NCBI RefSeq assembly: GCF_007827275.1
Contig: NZ_VISE01000001.1
Location: 3,162,001 to 3,226,000 of the forward strand
Length of the DNA: 64,000 bases
Source: Gillisia sp. Hel_I_86
GTDB taxonomy: Bacteria > Bacteroidota > Bacteroidia > Flavobacteriales > Flavobacteriaceae
Reading direction: 5' to 3'
The notes under the pieces were generated by a model that saw nothing but the letters and a program-made list of their open reading frames with translations, made no database searches and was not told the DNA's origin. This document shows, one piece after another, positions 62,630 to 64,000 of the stretch. The stretch's first letter is position 1; the number at the start of each line of letters is the position of its first letter. The position numbers and the translations under genes were made by a program.

Positions 62630-64000
62630 ATGCTTCAAATAACAACTGCTCTTGATTTTAAAAATTTTTATGAAGTACTTTTTGAAGATTCCAAAATAAC
62701 TTTGGATCCTTCGGTAATCGAAAGAATGTCCTTAAGCTTTAAATTTTTAGAGGAATTTTCTAAAAACAAAGTGATTTATGGAGTAAATACGGGATTTGGG
62801 CCGATGGCTCAATACAAGATCAAGGACAAGGACAGACAAAAACTTCAATATAACCTTATAAGAAGTCATGCCTCAGGAATGGGAAAACCTATGCAGCCTT
62901 TGTATGTGAAATCTTTAATGCTTGCTAGGTTAAACACCTTGGCACTAGGCAAGTCTGGAGTGCATTCTTCTGTAGTAGAAACTATGCAAAAGCTTATAAA
63001 TAAAGATATTACTCCTTTGATCTTTGAGCACGGTGGGGTAGGAGCTTCAGGAGATCTAGTGCAATTGGCACATTTGGCCTTGGTGCTTATTGGGGAAGGT
63101 GAAGTTTATTATAAGGGAGAAAAAAGAAAGACAGCAGAAGTTTTTTCAGAAGAAAATATACTACCAATTAAAATAGAGCAAAGGGAAGGCTTAGCCTTGA
63201 TGAATGGAACTTCGGCTATGACGGGGATTGGTATCGTAAATGTTATTTATGCCAAAAGGTTACTTAATTGGTCTATTTTCTGTTCTTCCGCAATCAATGA
63301 AATTGTTGAGGCTTATGATGATCATTTATCTTCAGAATTAAATGGAACAAAGCTTCATATTGGGCAGCAGGCAGTAGCTTCAAAAATGAGGGAACATTTA
63401 AAAGATTCTTCTCTTACCCGTGATAGAAATGAGCATTTATACAGCGGAAAAAATCCTGAGAATGAATATTTTGAAGAAAAAGTTCAGGAATATTATAGTT
63501 TACGTTGTGTGCCACAAATTTTGGGTCCCGTTTACGATACGATTGAACATACACAAAAAATCTTGATCGAAGAGGTGAATTCGGCAAACGACAATCCTAT
63601 AATAGATGTTGAAAGAAAACAGGTATATCACGGTGGAAATTTTCATGGAGATTATGTGTCCTTGGAAATGGATAAGCTTAAATTGGTAGTTACTAAATTA
63701 ACCATGCTTGCAGAGCGCCAATTAAATTATCTTTTGAATGACCGACTGAATAATATTTTGCCACCCTTTGTGAATTTAGGCGTTCTAGGCCTTAACTTCG
63801 GAATGCAGGGCGCACAATTTAGTGCTGTTTCTACAACAGCTGAGAACCAGATGCTTTCCAACTCCATGTATGTGCACAGTATCCCCAACAATAACGATAA
63901 TCAGGATATTGTAAGTATGGGAACCAACGCAGCCACAGTAACTAAAACAGTTATAGATAATGCTTTTGAGGTGTTAAGCGTCGAATTATTAACTATAGTA
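62630..64000 (+). CDS. Aromatic amino acid ammonia-lyase (HAL/TAL family), truncated by window end
   Basis: 457 codons visible from ATG at 62630 (MLQITTALDFKNFYEVLFED), open to the edge; full proteins are about 500-520 aa. The MIO prosthetic-group triad ASG is in HGGVGASGDLVQLAHLAL; also YGVNTGFGPM (catalytic Tyr loop), NGTSAMTGIG, NSANDNPIID. The enzyme removes ammonia from His, Tyr or Phe. Divergent from the FAD oxidoreductase; in flexirubin clusters this family makes the coumarate starter, so a tyrosine substrate is likely but not shown. Confidence 0.93.
   Translation, partial: MLQITTALDFKNFYEVLFEDSKITLDPSVIERMSLSFKFLEEFSKNKVIYGVNTGFGPMAQYKIKDKDRQKLQYNLIRSHASGMGKPMQPLYVKSLMLARLNTLALGKSGVHSSVVETMQKLINKDITPLIFEHGGVGASGDLVQLAHLALVLIGEGEVYYKGEKRKTAEVFSEENILPIKIEQREGLALMNGTSAMTGIGIVNVIYAKRLLNWSIFCSSAINEIVEAYDDHLSSELNGTKLHIGQQAVASKMREHLKDSSLTRDRNEHLYSGKNPENEYFEEKVQEYYSLRCVPQILGPVYDTIEHTQKILIEEVNSANDNPIIDVERKQVYHGGNFHGDYVSLEMDKLKLVVTKLTMLAERQLNYLLNDRLNNILPPFVNLGVLGLNFGMQGAQFSAVSTTAENQMLSNSMYVHSIPNNNDNQDIVSMGTNAATVTKTVIDNAFEVLSVELLTIV

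Overview
The window is accessory DNA from a marine-type flavobacterium (Bacteroidota). Evidence: low GC; lipoprotein signals of the type ending in CS/CG; CTnDOT-type tyrosine integrases; an RteC remnant; a GLPGLI protein paired with a TonB-type receptor; and a ParDE/HigBA/Fic-rich gene set. Conserved chromosome resumes only at the right end, with tRNA-Pro(UGG), tRNA-Ser(GCU), a flavin-dependent halogenase-like oxidoreductase and a divergent aromatic amino acid ammonia-lyase.

Three integrated elements are stacked at tRNA-Pro. Each has an arm-binding tyrosine integrase beside a copy of the tRNA 3' end (6570, 53780, 60317). Element 3 runs off the left edge to 6570 and carries a histidine kinase/response regulator pair, a LytTR regulator, a broken rteC and an integrase. 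Element 2 (6570-53780, about 47 kb) carries an XRE regulator, a four-gene nucleotidyltransferase/HEPN-like module, YegP-like and PepSY-like proteins, and then a 39-kb cassette array. Element 1 (53780-60317, 6.5 kb) carries a secreted Cys-rich peptide, a GLPGLI protein, a TonB-receptor-like protein and its integrase. Candidate integrase arm sites at the two ends of each element match each other and differ between elements.

The main feature is the cassette array at 12628-52015. Seventeen copies of a roughly 126-bp imperfect palindrome separate single genes, gene pairs or ORF-less segments. The palindrome has the architecture of an integron attC site: outer AAC/GTT cores, unpaired spacers, an inner stem with one extrahelical T, and better folding on the strand opposite the genes. 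Within most cassettes the two ends are complementary, as expected if each cassette was once a circle carrying one attC. All cassette genes are on the minus strand. Cargo is typical of a sedentary integron: Fic/VbhA-type, ParDE, PIN/UPF0175 and HigBA toxin-antitoxin pairs, an OLD nuclease, a Shedu-type nuclease, a CPBP protease, an ATP-grasp enzyme, lipoproteins and an outer-membrane barrel. No integron integrase is present, so this is an attC cluster lacking its integrase, riding on a tRNA-targeted island.

The attC-like sites are themselves targets. Five IS1182-family copies of two types sit at one identical position. Two IS110/IS1111-type elements sit at two other positions, and their downstream non-coding regions contain 9-nt matches to their own targets, as expected of bridge RNAs. 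Two group II introns lie at a fixed distance from a site. IS4 and IS200 elements add a second layer. One IS200 splits a gene whose repaired frame encodes a degenerate tyrosine-recombinase-like domain fused to a Shedu (DUF4263) nuclease. Five ORF-less cassettes form a related family with a recurring GAGTAAGAGTC-type motif.
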